The position numbers and the translations under genes are program-made. Source: Treponemataceae bacterium (lineage in GTDB: Bacteria; Spirochaetota; Spirochaetia; Treponematales; Treponemataceae). Taken from it: a stretch of 18,642 nucleotides of DNA. Position 1 is the stretch's first letter. Every line of letters begins with the position of its first letter. The notes below the pieces were generated by a model. It was not told where the DNA came from. It was given only the letters and a program-made list of their open reading frames with translations, and made no database searches. The stretch is taken from positions 1 to 18,642 of the forward strand of contig JAKSTS010000036.1 of assembly GCA_024402455.1 (NCBI GenBank), in the 5' to 3' direction. Shown here piece after piece: positions 7,717-15,680 of the stretch.

Positions 7717-9525
7717 ATGTCTACTTTGAAAAAACTTTTATTAGGGCTTGAGCGCAAATATAAAGTTAGCGCTGTTCTGGCGCCTGTAACAATTATGGGA
7801 GAAGTGCTTCTTGAAGTATTAATTCCGTTTATTATGGCGCGGATTATTGATGTTGGCATTGCAAACCGTGATGCAGCCTATGTTGTCAAAACAGGCTGTC
7901 TTATGGTCTGTGCAGCTTTGCTTTCGCTTGGTTTTGGTGTTGTTGCAGGACGTTTTGCAGCAGTTTCTTCACTTGGTTTTGCAAGAAACCTGCGTCGCCG
8001 CCTTTTTGGCAAAGTTCAGGATTTTTCTTTTTCAAATGTTGATAAATTCAGCACGGCGTCTTTAGTCACCAGGCTTACTTCTGATGTTACGAATGCACAG
8101 AACACTTTTCAGATGATTGTACGCATGTGCGTGCGTTCACCATTTATGTTTATAAGCGCCATTATTATGGCAACATATGTAAATGCAAAGCTTTCGCTTG
8201 TCTTTTTGTTCTGCATTCCGTTAATTGCCATTCCAATGGTTTTCATAATGAAAACAGCGCATCCGCGTTTTCAGATTATGATGAAAAATTATGACAAGCT
8301 GAATGCAAAAGTGCAGGAAAACCTTATCGGCATTCGGGCTGTAAAAGCTTTTGTGCGCGAAGACAACGAAAAAGCAAAGTTTAATGATGTTGCAGACGCA
8401 GTTAGAAATGCACAGGTGCGGGCAGAAAAAATTGTAATTCTGAATATGCCGCTTATGACGCTTGTAATGTATATTGCGTTGATTCTGCTTTATTGGTTTG
8501 GTGGAAATCTGATTATTGGCGGCAAAATGCTGACAGGTGAACTTATCAGCTTTATTACTTATATGGTTCAGATTCTTTCATCATTGATGATGTTTTCAAT
8601 GATTTTTATCATGCTTGTTATTTCCAAAGCGAGCATTGGCCGTATTATTGAAGTGCTGGATGAAGAACCTGACGTAAAAAATCCGGTTGATTCATTAAGT
8701 GAAGCTGGAGAAGAACCAAAAGACGGTTCAATTGAATTCAGAAATGTTTCTTTCAGCTATGATAAAACAGAAAAGAATGCAGTTCTTCACGATATAAACA
8801 TTTCAATTAAAAGCGGTGAAACAATCGGAATCATCGGCGGAACCGGTTCTTCAAAATCTACGATAGTTCAGCTTATTCCACGGCTTTATGATACTTTGTC
8901 TGGTTCCGTGCTTGTTGGTGGCAGAGATGTAAAATCTTATAATCTTGATGTGCTGCGGAACAGTGTTGCTATGGTTCTGCAGAAAAACGTCCTTTTTTCT
9001 GGAACAATACGCGACAATTTGCGCTGGGGTTCACCAGAAGCAACAGACGAAGAGATAGAAGCTGCATGCCGCACGGCCTGTGCCCACGATTTTATTATGT
9101 CATTTCCAAAAGGCTACGACACAGATTTAGGGCAGGGCGGTGTAAATCTTTCGGGCGGACAAAAGCAGCGGCTTTGCATTGCGCGTGCGCTGCTTAAAAA
9201 GCCAAAGATTCTCATTCTTGATGATTCAACAAGCGCCGTTGATACGGCAACAGATGCCGCAATAAGAGCCGGCATGAAAAATACATTGCCGGATACGACC
9301 AAAATTATTATTGCACAGCGCATAACTTCTGTAAAAGAAGCAGACAGAATCTTTGTAATTGATGAAGGTCGTGTTTCCGGTTATGGTTCACACGAAGAAC
9401 TTTGTGCTTCAAATGAGATTTATCGCGAAGTATTTGAATCTCAGCAGAAAGGCAGCGACTTTGACGGTGCCGGAGATTCTGCTGAAAAAGAAGCAGACAA
9501 TGCTGCTAAAAAGGAGGCTTTATAA
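7717..9525 (+). CDS. Heterodimeric ABC exporter, degenerate-site subunit
   Basis: This 602-residue half-transporter has six membrane helices (about 20-305) fused to an ATPase domain (about 338-575). Walker A is 'GGTGSSKST' (374-382; Ser379 replaces the last Gly), the Q-loop is Q422, the signature 'LSGGQ' is at 478-482, Walker B ends in D502 with D503 in place of the catalytic Glu, and the switch position is Gln534 ('IIAQR') instead of His. Together these make a degenerate ATP site, as in the TM287/BmrC-type partner of heterodimeric multidrug or lipid exporters. The acidic, lysine-rich tail (580-602) overlaps the next gene. The substrate cannot be told. There is no ribosome site before the ATG, and transcription may be leaderless. 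Confidence 0.92.
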   Translation: MSTLKKLLLGLERKYKVSAVLAPVTIMGEVLLEVLIPFIMARIIDVGIANRDAAYVVKTGCLMVCAALLSLGFGVVAGRFAAVSSLGFARNLRRRLFGKVQDFSFSNVDKFSTASLVTRLTSDVTNAQNTFQMIVRMCVRSPFMFISAIIMATYVNAKLSLVFLFCIPLIAIPMVFIMKTAHPRFQIMMKNYDKLNAKVQENLIGIRAVKAFVREDNEKAKFNDVADAVRNAQVRAEKIVILNMPLMTLVMYIALILLYWFGGNLIIGGKMLTGELISFITYMVQILSSLMMFSMIFIMLVISKASIGRIIEVLDEEPDVKNPVDSLSEAGEEPKDGSIEFRNVSFSYDKTEKNAVLHDINISIKSGETIGIIGGTGSSKSTIVQLIPRLYDTLSGSVLVGGRDVKSYNLDVLRNSVAMVLQKNVLFSGTIRDNLRWGSPEATDEEIEAACRTACAHDFIMSFPKGYDTDLGQGGVNLSGGQKQRLCIARALLKKPKILILDDSTSAVDTATDAAIRAGMKNTLPDTTKIIIAQRITSVKEADRIFVIDEGRVSGYGSHEELCASNEIYREVFESQQKGSDFDGAGDSAEKEADNAAKKEAL

Positions 9526-11441
9526 TGCCAGGTCCAGGAAGAGGTCCAGGCGGACGTGGCCGCCCGATGCAAAAACCGAAAAACGCAAAAAAAACAATAA
9601 AAAGACTGCTTAAATATCTTGTTTCTTATAAATTGCTTTTCATTTTTGTATTTTTAAGCATTCTCATTTCGTCTGGCGCAAGTATTGCAAGTTCATATTT
9701 CCTGCGCCCGCTTTTAAATGATTATATTATTCCGTTTATTGGAAAAGAATCACCGGATCTTTCAGGGTTTATTTCAATGCTGAGTTTTATGGCCTGCATT
9801 TTTGTTGCAGGTTCATTTGCTGCATGGGTAAACAACCGCATAATGCTGCATATTTCATCAAAGACTCTGTACAGAATCCGCACGGAACTTTTTGAACAGC
9901 TCGAAAAGCTTCCGCTGCGCTATTTTGATGCACATACGCACGGCGAGCTTATGAGCCGCTTTACAAACGATATTGATACAATCCGCGACATGCTCAGCCA
10001 GGCAATTCCGCAGCTGTTTTCTTCAACACTGACTGTTGTGGCTTGTTTTGTAATGATGGTTTCGCTCAGCCCTGTTCTGACGCTGCTTGTAATTGTTACA
10101 GTTGTTGCAATGATTGCCGTAACAGGCGTTGTCGGCAAACATTCTGCAAAAGCATTCCGTGAACAGCAGGAAGCAATCGGCAATGTAAACGGCTTTATTG
10201 AAGAAATGATTGAAGGACAGAAAGTCGTAAAAGTATTCTGCAGGGAAAATATTTCAAAAAATGACTTTGATGTTTTGAATGACAGGCTTTGCAGTGCCGG
10301 AACAAGAGCAAACACTCTTGCAAATATTTTAGGTCCTCTTATGAATAACATGGGACACATAAGCTATGCAATTACAGCAATTGCCGGTGTAATGCTCATA
10401 ATTGCCGGCAAAATGGATTTGGGCAGCATTGCATCGTTCCTTGAATATTCAAGAAGCTTTAAAAACCCGATTACGCAGATGGCGCAGATGTTTAACGGCA
10501 TTTTGAATGCACTTGCTGGTGCAGAGCGTGTTTTTGCCGTAATTGATGAAGAAGGCGAAGTTGATTCTGGTTATGTAACGCTGGTTAATGCAAATATTTT
10601 GAGCGATGGCACGATTACAGAAGCATTTTTGCCGACTGGACAATGGGCATGGAAACATCCGCACCATGACAACACAGTAACATATGTTCCTTTAAAAGGA
10701 GAAGTTCAGTTTGAAAATGTAACTTTTGGTTATGAAAAAGAAAAAACTGTTCTGCACGAAATTACAATGACTGCTCTTCCGGGGCAGAAAATTGCGCTTG
10801 TCGGTTCAACAGGTTCTGGCAAAACAACAATAACAAACCTTATCAACCGCTTCTATGATGCATCAACAGATGTTGAAGGCGGTTCAAAGATTCGGTTTGA
10901 CGGCATAAACATCAACAAGATAAAAAAAGCAGATTTGCGCCGTTCTCTTGGAATGGTTCTGCAGGATACGCACCTTTTTACAGGTTCAATTGCAGACAAT
11001 ATTCGTTTTGGTAAGCTTGATGCGTCTTTAGATGCAGTTGAATCTGCTGCAGAACTTGCAAATGCAGATTATTTTATTTGTCATCTGCACCAGGGCTATG
11101 ACACTGTAATTACCGGCGACGGCGAAAGTTTAAGCCAGGGACAGCGCCAGCTCCTTGCAATTGCGCGTGCAGCTGTTGCAAATCCACCGGTGCTTATTCT
11201 TGACGAAGCAACAAGTTCAATTGATACACGAACAGAAGCGCTTATTGAAAAAGGCATGGACAGCCTTATGCAGGGACGCACTGTTTTTGTTATTGCACAC
11301 AGACTTTCAACAGTAAGAAATGCTGATAAAATTCTTGTTCTGGAACATGGCAGAATTATTGAAAGCGGCAGCCACGATGAACTTATTGCCCAGAAAGGCA
11401 AATATTACCAGCTTTATACAGGTTCTTTTGCAGAATCTTAA
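9525..11441 (+). CDS. Heterodimeric ABC exporter, catalytic-site subunit
   Basis: This 638-residue partner half-transporter starts in a TAATG overlap with the previous stop, with AAGGAGG seven bases before its ATG, so the pair is made together. It has a Gly/Arg/Pro-rich cytoplasmic N-terminus (1-20), six membrane helices (about 35-330), a linker of about 50 residues containing 'TGQWAWKHPH' (about 342-392), and the ATPase domain. Walker A is 'GSTGSGKTT' (427-435), the Q-loop Q480, Walker B D560 with catalytic E561, and the switch His592. Its signature is 'LSQGQ' (536-540), with Gln replacing Gly; this motif faces the degenerate site of the partner, as in TM288-type subunits. It should export a hydrophobic or amphipathic compound; the substrate is unknown. 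Confidence 0.93.
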   Translation: MPGPGRGPGGRGRPMQKPKNAKKTIKRLLKYLVSYKLLFIFVFLSILISSGASIASSYFLRPLLNDYIIPFIGKESPDLSGFISMLSFMACIFVAGSFAAWVNNRIMLHISSKTLYRIRTELFEQLEKLPLRYFDAHTHGELMSRFTNDIDTIRDMLSQAIPQLFSSTLTVVACFVMMVSLSPVLTLLVIVTVVAMIAVTGVVGKHSAKAFREQQEAIGNVNGFIEEMIEGQKVVKVFCRENISKNDFDVLNDRLCSAGTRANTLANILGPLMNNMGHISYAITAIAGVMLIIAGKMDLGSIASFLEYSRSFKNPITQMAQMFNGILNALAGAERVFAVIDEEGEVDSGYVTLVNANILSDGTITEAFLPTGQWAWKHPHHDNTVTYVPLKGEVQFENVTFGYEKEKTVLHEITMTALPGQKIALVGSTGSGKTTITNLINRFYDASTDVEGGSKIRFDGININKIKKADLRRSLGMVLQDTHLFTGSIADNIRFGKLDASLDAVESAAELANADYFICHLHQGYDTVITGDGESLSQGQRQLLAIARAAVANPPVLILDEATSSIDTRTEALIEKGMDSLMQGRTVFVIAHRLSTVRNADKILVLEHGRIIESGSHDELIAQKGKYYQLYTGSFAES

Positions 11442-11496
11442 AACGCATTGAAATGTGCAGTACACAAAAGCTGTGCACTGCATTAAAAAGTGCGTT
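11442..11496. repeat. Nested imperfect hairpin after the ABC exporter operon
   Basis: Outer arms AACGCA (11442-11447) and TGCGTT (11491-11496) enclose TGCAGT-a-CACA (11456-11466) and TGTG-c-ACTGCA (11472-11482) around a five-base loop. The inner stem is ten pairs with one A-C mismatch. It begins right after the exporter stop codon. There is no T-run, so it may be a Rho-dependent or processing signal, or an operator for the ABC-F gene downstream. Confidence 0.5.
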
Positions 11497-11536
11497 AAGC
11501 TTGAATCGCTTATAAGACGGAGTTTTCAAAATTATT

Positions 11537-13438
11537 ATGAATTTGGTTTCAATAGATAATCTTTCAAAAAATGTAAAAGAAGTGCCGTTGTTTTCAGATG
11601 TAAGTCTTGGCATTGATTCCGGTGAAAAAATCGGTTTTGTCGGTCCGAACGGTTCTGGGAAATCTACATTCCTTCGTCTTATTTTAGGTGAAACGGCGCC
11701 CGATTCAGGGACGATTGCAATTAATAAAAGCATAACGATAAGTGTGCTTGAACAGCGCCCGCAGTTTGACGAACAGGATTCGTTAAAGTCATTTTTGTAC
11801 AAAGGCTTTGACCCGCTTCTGGTTCTTGTCGGCGAATACAATAAATGTCTGAATGAAATTTCGGCCAATAAAAATGCACCAGATTCACTTCACAGAAAAT
11901 TTGACCAGCTTACTCATCAGATGGAAGAAAAAAACGGTTTTGCAGTTGAGCACACTTATGAATCGTTTTTGACGGAACTTGGTGTTTGTGGAACAGGCCG
12001 CGGTCTTGACCAGAAAATGTGCACAATGTCGGGCGGCATGGTAAAAAAAGCAGCAATAGCCAGAACTTTTGCGGCTTCTTCGAATCTGCTGCTTCTGGAC
12101 GAACCGACGAACCATCTGGACATTGAAACAATTGAATGGCTTGAAAAACATCTTCTGTCTTTTCAGGGTAGTTTTGTGCTTGTAACGCACGACCGCTATT
12201 TTCTTGACCGTGTCTGTAATGTCATGCTCGACATTGACAGGCGCCGCATAAATAAATACGAAGGAAACTTTTCAACATATCTTCGTCGCCGCAAGGAACG
12301 TGCAGAAGAAGAAGCCCGGCACGATGCAAAAAGAGAATCAATTCTTTCTGTTGAACTTGAATGGCTGAAACGCGGGCCAAAAGCCCGAATGGGAAAAGAT
12401 AATCATAGAAAAGCCCGCATTGAAGCAATGCTTGCAGAACGTCATGAACAGCAGGAACATATGGAAGGGTTTTCTGTACAGGGCAAACGGCTCGGTGGAA
12501 AAGTGCTGAATCTTAAAAATGTCTGCAAGTCTTATGACGGAAAAACAATAATTGCACCGTTTTCATATGAGTTTACAAAAGGCGAACGCATTGGAATTAT
12601 TGGACCAAACGGTTCAGGAAAATCAACATTTCTTGATTTAGTCAGTGCAAGAATAGAAGCAGATTCTGGCGAGATAGATACAAGCGTTAATACGGCATTT
12701 GGCTATTTTGACCAGACCGCGCGTTTTATAAACCGAGATTTGACCGTGCTTGAATATATGCGTGGGCAGCGCCAGCACGTCAACCTTAAAGACGGAACGA
12801 CATGCTCAATTGAGCAGTTTCTTGAAAAATTCCTCTTTCCACGCGAAATGTTTAACCAGCAGCTTTCGTTTCTTTCAGGCGGAGAATTAAGACGTCTTCA
12901 GCTTATACAGATTCTGGCAGATTCGCCTAATTTTCTGCTTTTTGACGAGCCGACAAATGATTTTGACATTGAAACAATCAGCATTCTTGAAGATTTCTTA
13001 AAAGATTTTGGTGGCTGCATTCTTGTAGTTTCGCATGACAGAGCTTTTCTGGACAATGTTACGGACTTTCTGTTTGTTTTTGACGGCAAAGGCAACATAA
13101 ATTATTTTGCAGGTGGTTATGCAGATTATCGCGAATATATAGAAGAAACTGAAAAAAACAGCGCAGTGCAGAAAAAAGCAGAAGCCGAAAAAAAGCCTGA
13201 AAAAAAGACGGACAAGCCGAAAAAACTTTCGTATAAAGAAAAAGTCGAGTTTGACGGGCTTTTAGACGAAATTGCAGCTCTTGAAGAAGAAAAAGCCTCT
13301 TTAGAAAGCCTGTTTGCAAGTACAGAATTTGCAAAAGACGGCGCCGCTGCAGAAAAAACAAAACGCTACAACGAAATTTCAGCATTAATCGACCAGAAAA
13401 CAGCCCGCTGGGAAGAACTAGCAGAAAGGGCAGAATAA
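11537..13438 (+). CDS. ABC-F family ATPase, Uup-like
   Basis: This 633-residue soluble protein has two ABC ATPase domains and no membrane segments. Domain 1 has Walker A 'GPNGSGKST' (36-44), signature 'MSGGM', Walker B 'LLLLDEPTNHLD' with D188/E189, and His218. Domain 2 has Walker A at 356-364, signature 'LSGGE', 'FDEPTNDFD' with D470/E471, and His500. The charged helical linker between them (about 250-310) is the ribosome-contacting element of ABC-F proteins. The Lys/Glu-rich stretch and coiled coil at 540-633 ('KLSYKEKVEFDGLLDEI', 'WEEL') match the Uup C-terminal domain, which binds DNA or ribosomes. ABC-F proteins work at the ribosome E-site. Antibiotic resistance is possible but less likely than the housekeeping Uup type. 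GGAG lies an unusually long 14 bases before the ATG. Confidence 0.92.
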   Translation: MNLVSIDNLSKNVKEVPLFSDVSLGIDSGEKIGFVGPNGSGKSTFLRLILGETAPDSGTIAINKSITISVLEQRPQFDEQDSLKSFLYKGFDPLLVLVGEYNKCLNEISANKNAPDSLHRKFDQLTHQMEEKNGFAVEHTYESFLTELGVCGTGRGLDQKMCTMSGGMVKKAAIARTFAASSNLLLLDEPTNHLDIETIEWLEKHLLSFQGSFVLVTHDRYFLDRVCNVMLDIDRRRINKYEGNFSTYLRRRKERAEEEARHDAKRESILSVELEWLKRGPKARMGKDNHRKARIEAMLAERHEQQEHMEGFSVQGKRLGGKVLNLKNVCKSYDGKTIIAPFSYEFTKGERIGIIGPNGSGKSTFLDLVSARIEADSGEIDTSVNTAFGYFDQTARFINRDLTVLEYMRGQRQHVNLKDGTTCSIEQFLEKFLFPREMFNQQLSFLSGGELRRLQLIQILADSPNFLLFDEPTNDFDIETISILEDFLKDFGGCILVVSHDRAFLDNVTDFLFVFDGKGNINYFAGGYADYREYIEETEKNSAVQKKAEAEKKPEKKTDKPKKLSYKEKVEFDGLLDEIAALEEEKASLESLFASTEFAKDGAAAEKTKRYNEISALIDQKTARWEELAERAE

Positions 13439-13688
13439 AAAAAATATCAGGACATATGTTGAATTTTAGAATTGGGCAATAGTTTACAGTGTGTTACCTT
13501 GCGTAACGGTCGAAAAATCTGAGAAATCCTGGATTTTAACAGCATTAATAACCTGTACAAGAACTGTGGGTTTTTGCGTTAAGAAAAAAGACGCTACTAT
13601 TTGCAAGAGCGAATAGCGGTCATGCCGGATTTAGTTCGGCATCTGTACAAAACACAGTGCTAGAAAATTGAAAATTTGGTACAGAAAT
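13439..13688. other. Convergent intergenic region between the ABC-F gene and uvrC
   Basis: These 250 bases lie between two converging genes. They contain small dyads: GTTAC-cttgc-GTAAC (13493-13507), the hairpins at 13592-13642 listed separately, and CTGTAC (13643-13648) facing GTACAG (13679-13684). The 8-mer CTGTACAA occurs twice in direct orientation (13553-13560 and 13643-13650). No classic T-tailed terminator and no coding frame were found. Confidence 0.5.
13592..13642. repeat. REP-like paired hairpins
   Basis: CGCTActATT (13592-13601) faces AATAGCG (13612-13618) with a two-base bulge, followed at once by ATGCCG (13622-13627), a nine-base loop, and CGGCAT (13637-13642). The second unit, in the context TCATGCCG...CGGCATCT, resembles short intergenic palindromes dispersed in many bacterial genomes. 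The two direct CTGTACAA copies bracket the block. Whether it recurs elsewhere cannot be seen from one window. Confidence 0.45.
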
Positions 13689-15617
13689 TTAATCAGTATC
13701 TCCAAGCGCTGCACTTGCAAGGTCTGCAAGGTGTTGGTTTTCTGTTGTGTGTTTGGCTTTATTTTCAAGTGCGTGTGTCTTATCTTTTAACACTGGCGGA
13801 TGTTCTTTGCTTAGTGTTTTTGCGCTGTCAATTATATCTTTTGCCTGTTCAATGGAACATTTTGCAGCATTATAGACTGCTTCCGGTTCTGCAACTGCAA
13901 GTTCATCAATTGATTTAAACTTTTCAAGCAGAGAAGCCGCACGCACTTTTCCAACGTTTGGCAGTGCTTCAAACTGCAGCGTTGTGTTTGCCTTTGTACG
14001 CAGGGCCTGATTTTTTGAAGTTGCAAAACGGTGCGTTTCGTCGCGGACACGCTGCAGAAGCCTTAAGGCTTCGCTCCGTTTCGGCAGTTTTATTGGTGTG
14101 CTGTTGTGCGGCAGGTACAAATCTTCGAATTTTTCTGCAAGACCTACAATCGGAATGTCCAAATTGAGTTCGTCAAGAACAGCTTGAACTGCATTTACCT
14201 GTCCGATGCCGCCGTCAATCATAATCAAATCAGGCATTTCTGCCTGTTCCCGCAGGAGTCTTGAGTAGCGGCGGCGGGTCGCTTCCTGCATTGAAGCAAA
14301 ATCGTCGATAATTCCGTCTGTTGTTTTAAGTCTGAAGTAGCGGTAATTTTTTTTGTCAGGGTTTCCGTTGTAAAAGCTTATAAGGCTTGCAACCGGAAAT
14401 TTTCCGCCGATATGCGCAATATCAAAGCCTTCTATGCGCACCGGCAGACACGGCAAGTTGAGCACGTGCATAAGTTCTTCCATTGCAGGAATGTCTCCGC
14501 GTTCGCGCATTCGTCTGATTATGTCTTCTTTTGCATTTTGCCGTGCCATTTCTAATGCGGCAAGATTACGTTTTTCGCTTGGCGAGCCTGGTTTTACAGT
14601 GCTGATTTCGGTTGAAGCGCCAAGTACTTCTGCAAAAAACTGCTGCGTAAGTTCAAGGTTTTCTTCATTCGATACAAATATGTGCGGCGGAATCTGGTCT
14701 TTTTCGGTGTAATATGCACGTAAGAATTCGCTTGTTGTTTCGCTGTCTTCATTTAATGTTTTTGTGCGGTAACAGTCTTTTGCAATAAGCTTGCCGCCGC
14801 GCATTTTGAGTACGCAGAATGTTACAAGTGGACCTTCGCTGTGGCTTGCTATATAATCTCTTGATTCGGGGTCAAAATCTTCTACGGCGTTCTGTTTTCG
14901 CAACGTTTGAATTGCGGCTATTCCGTCCCGAAGACGGGCTGCTTTTTCAAACTGCAGAAGTTTTGCGGCTTCTTTCATTTTAATTTCGAGGTTTTTTACC
15001 TGTGTTTCATCTTCACTCTCAAGTATTGATTCAATTTCTTCGATAAATTGTGTATAGCTCTCTTTAGAAATTTTTCCACAGCAAGGAGCTGCGCACTGGC
15101 CGATGTGATAATATAAGCATGGGCTTTTTCGTTTTTGAAACTTTTTGCAGTGGCGGATTTTATATTGACGATAAAGGCTTTCGATAAAGGCATCTAGAGC
15201 ACTTACATTTGGAAACGGTCCGAAATACTGCGAACCATCCTGTACAATGCGGCGGGTTTTGAATATTTTAGGGAAGTCTTCGTTTGTAATGCGCAGAACC
15301 GGATATGATTTTCCGTCTTTAAGGCAGATGTTATATCGCGGGTTATGCTGCTTTATCAGCGTATTTTCAAGAAGGAGAGCTTCGTATTCATTAGAAGTAG
15401 TGATATACTCGATTGAACGGGCTTTGGAAACGAGAATTCTTGTCTTGATATCCTTGTTGCCGGCAAAATAGGATGAAAGACGGTTTTTGAGGTTCTTTGC
15501 TTTGCCAACGTAGATGATTGTTGATTCTGCGTTTCGCCAGAGATAAACTCCGCTGCTTTTCGGAGCTTTTAATGCGGTTTCATGGAGCTGTTTGCGGTTT
15601 AATTCTGCATCGGTCAT
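13689..15617 (-). CDS. uvrC: Excinuclease ABC subunit C
   Basis: This 642-residue protein makes both incisions in nucleotide excision repair with UvrA and UvrB. The N-terminal GIY-YIG nuclease is at about 20-98 ('SGVYLW', 'IIYVGKAKNLKNRL' with R46, and E84). C157, C167, C175 and C179 form the four-cysteine cluster of UvrC, with an additional C180. The UVR helix for UvrB binding is at about 205-240. The C-terminal RNase H-like nuclease has D399 ('FDIAH'), D438/D439, D468 ('MIDGG') and H529. Helix-hairpin-helix motifs (about 550-600) bind DNA, and a charged tail of about 40 residues ends the protein. The length is slightly above the usual about 610. The start fits the family N-terminus, although no clear ribosome site precedes it. 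Confidence 0.97.
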   Translation of the reverse strand: MTDAELNRKQLHETALKAPKSSGVYLWRNAESTIIYVGKAKNLKNRLSSYFAGNKDIKTRILVSKARSIEYITTSNEYEALLLENTLIKQHNPRYNICLKDGKSYPVLRITNEDFPKIFKTRRIVQDGSQYFGPFPNVSALDAFIESLYRQYKIRHCKKFQKRKSPCLYYHIGQCAAPCCGKISKESYTQFIEEIESILESEDETQVKNLEIKMKEAAKLLQFEKAARLRDGIAAIQTLRKQNAVEDFDPESRDYIASHSEGPLVTFCVLKMRGGKLIAKDCYRTKTLNEDSETTSEFLRAYYTEKDQIPPHIFVSNEENLELTQQFFAEVLGASTEISTVKPGSPSEKRNLAALEMARQNAKEDIIRRMRERGDIPAMEELMHVLNLPCLPVRIEGFDIAHIGGKFPVASLISFYNGNPDKKNYRYFRLKTTDGIIDDFASMQEATRRRYSRLLREQAEMPDLIMIDGGIGQVNAVQAVLDELNLDIPIVGLAEKFEDLYLPHNSTPIKLPKRSEALRLLQRVRDETHRFATSKNQALRTKANTTLQFEALPNVGKVRAASLLEKFKSIDELAVAEPEAVYNAAKCSIEQAKDIIDSAKTLSKEHPPVLKDKTHALENKAKHTTENQHLADLASAALGDTD

Positions 15618-15659
15618 GTTATAAATCTTTAAGGCGGCTTTCTAATCTTCCTGCTTTAG

Positions 15660-15680
15660 AAAAAAAAAAAAAAAAAAAAA
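15660..15680. repeat. 21-base poly-A tract abutting a start codon
   Basis: An uninterrupted run of 21 A fills the positions directly before, and including the A of, the ATG at 15680. It lies between the divergent uvrC and LamG/FnIII genes, 62 bases apart. Its length would vary by slippage, changing leader length and promoter spacing but not the reading frame of the LamG gene. Confidence 0.9.

Noticed and set aside
11537..13438. Antibiotic-resistance ABC-F protein
   Set aside because: The C-terminal coiled-coil domain matches the housekeeping Uup type, and nothing in the context suggests resistance.
15518..15679. N-terminal extension of the LamG/FnIII protein into uvrC
   Set aside because: It overlaps uvrC in antisense, reads through the poly-A tract as a lysine run and buries the clear signal peptide.
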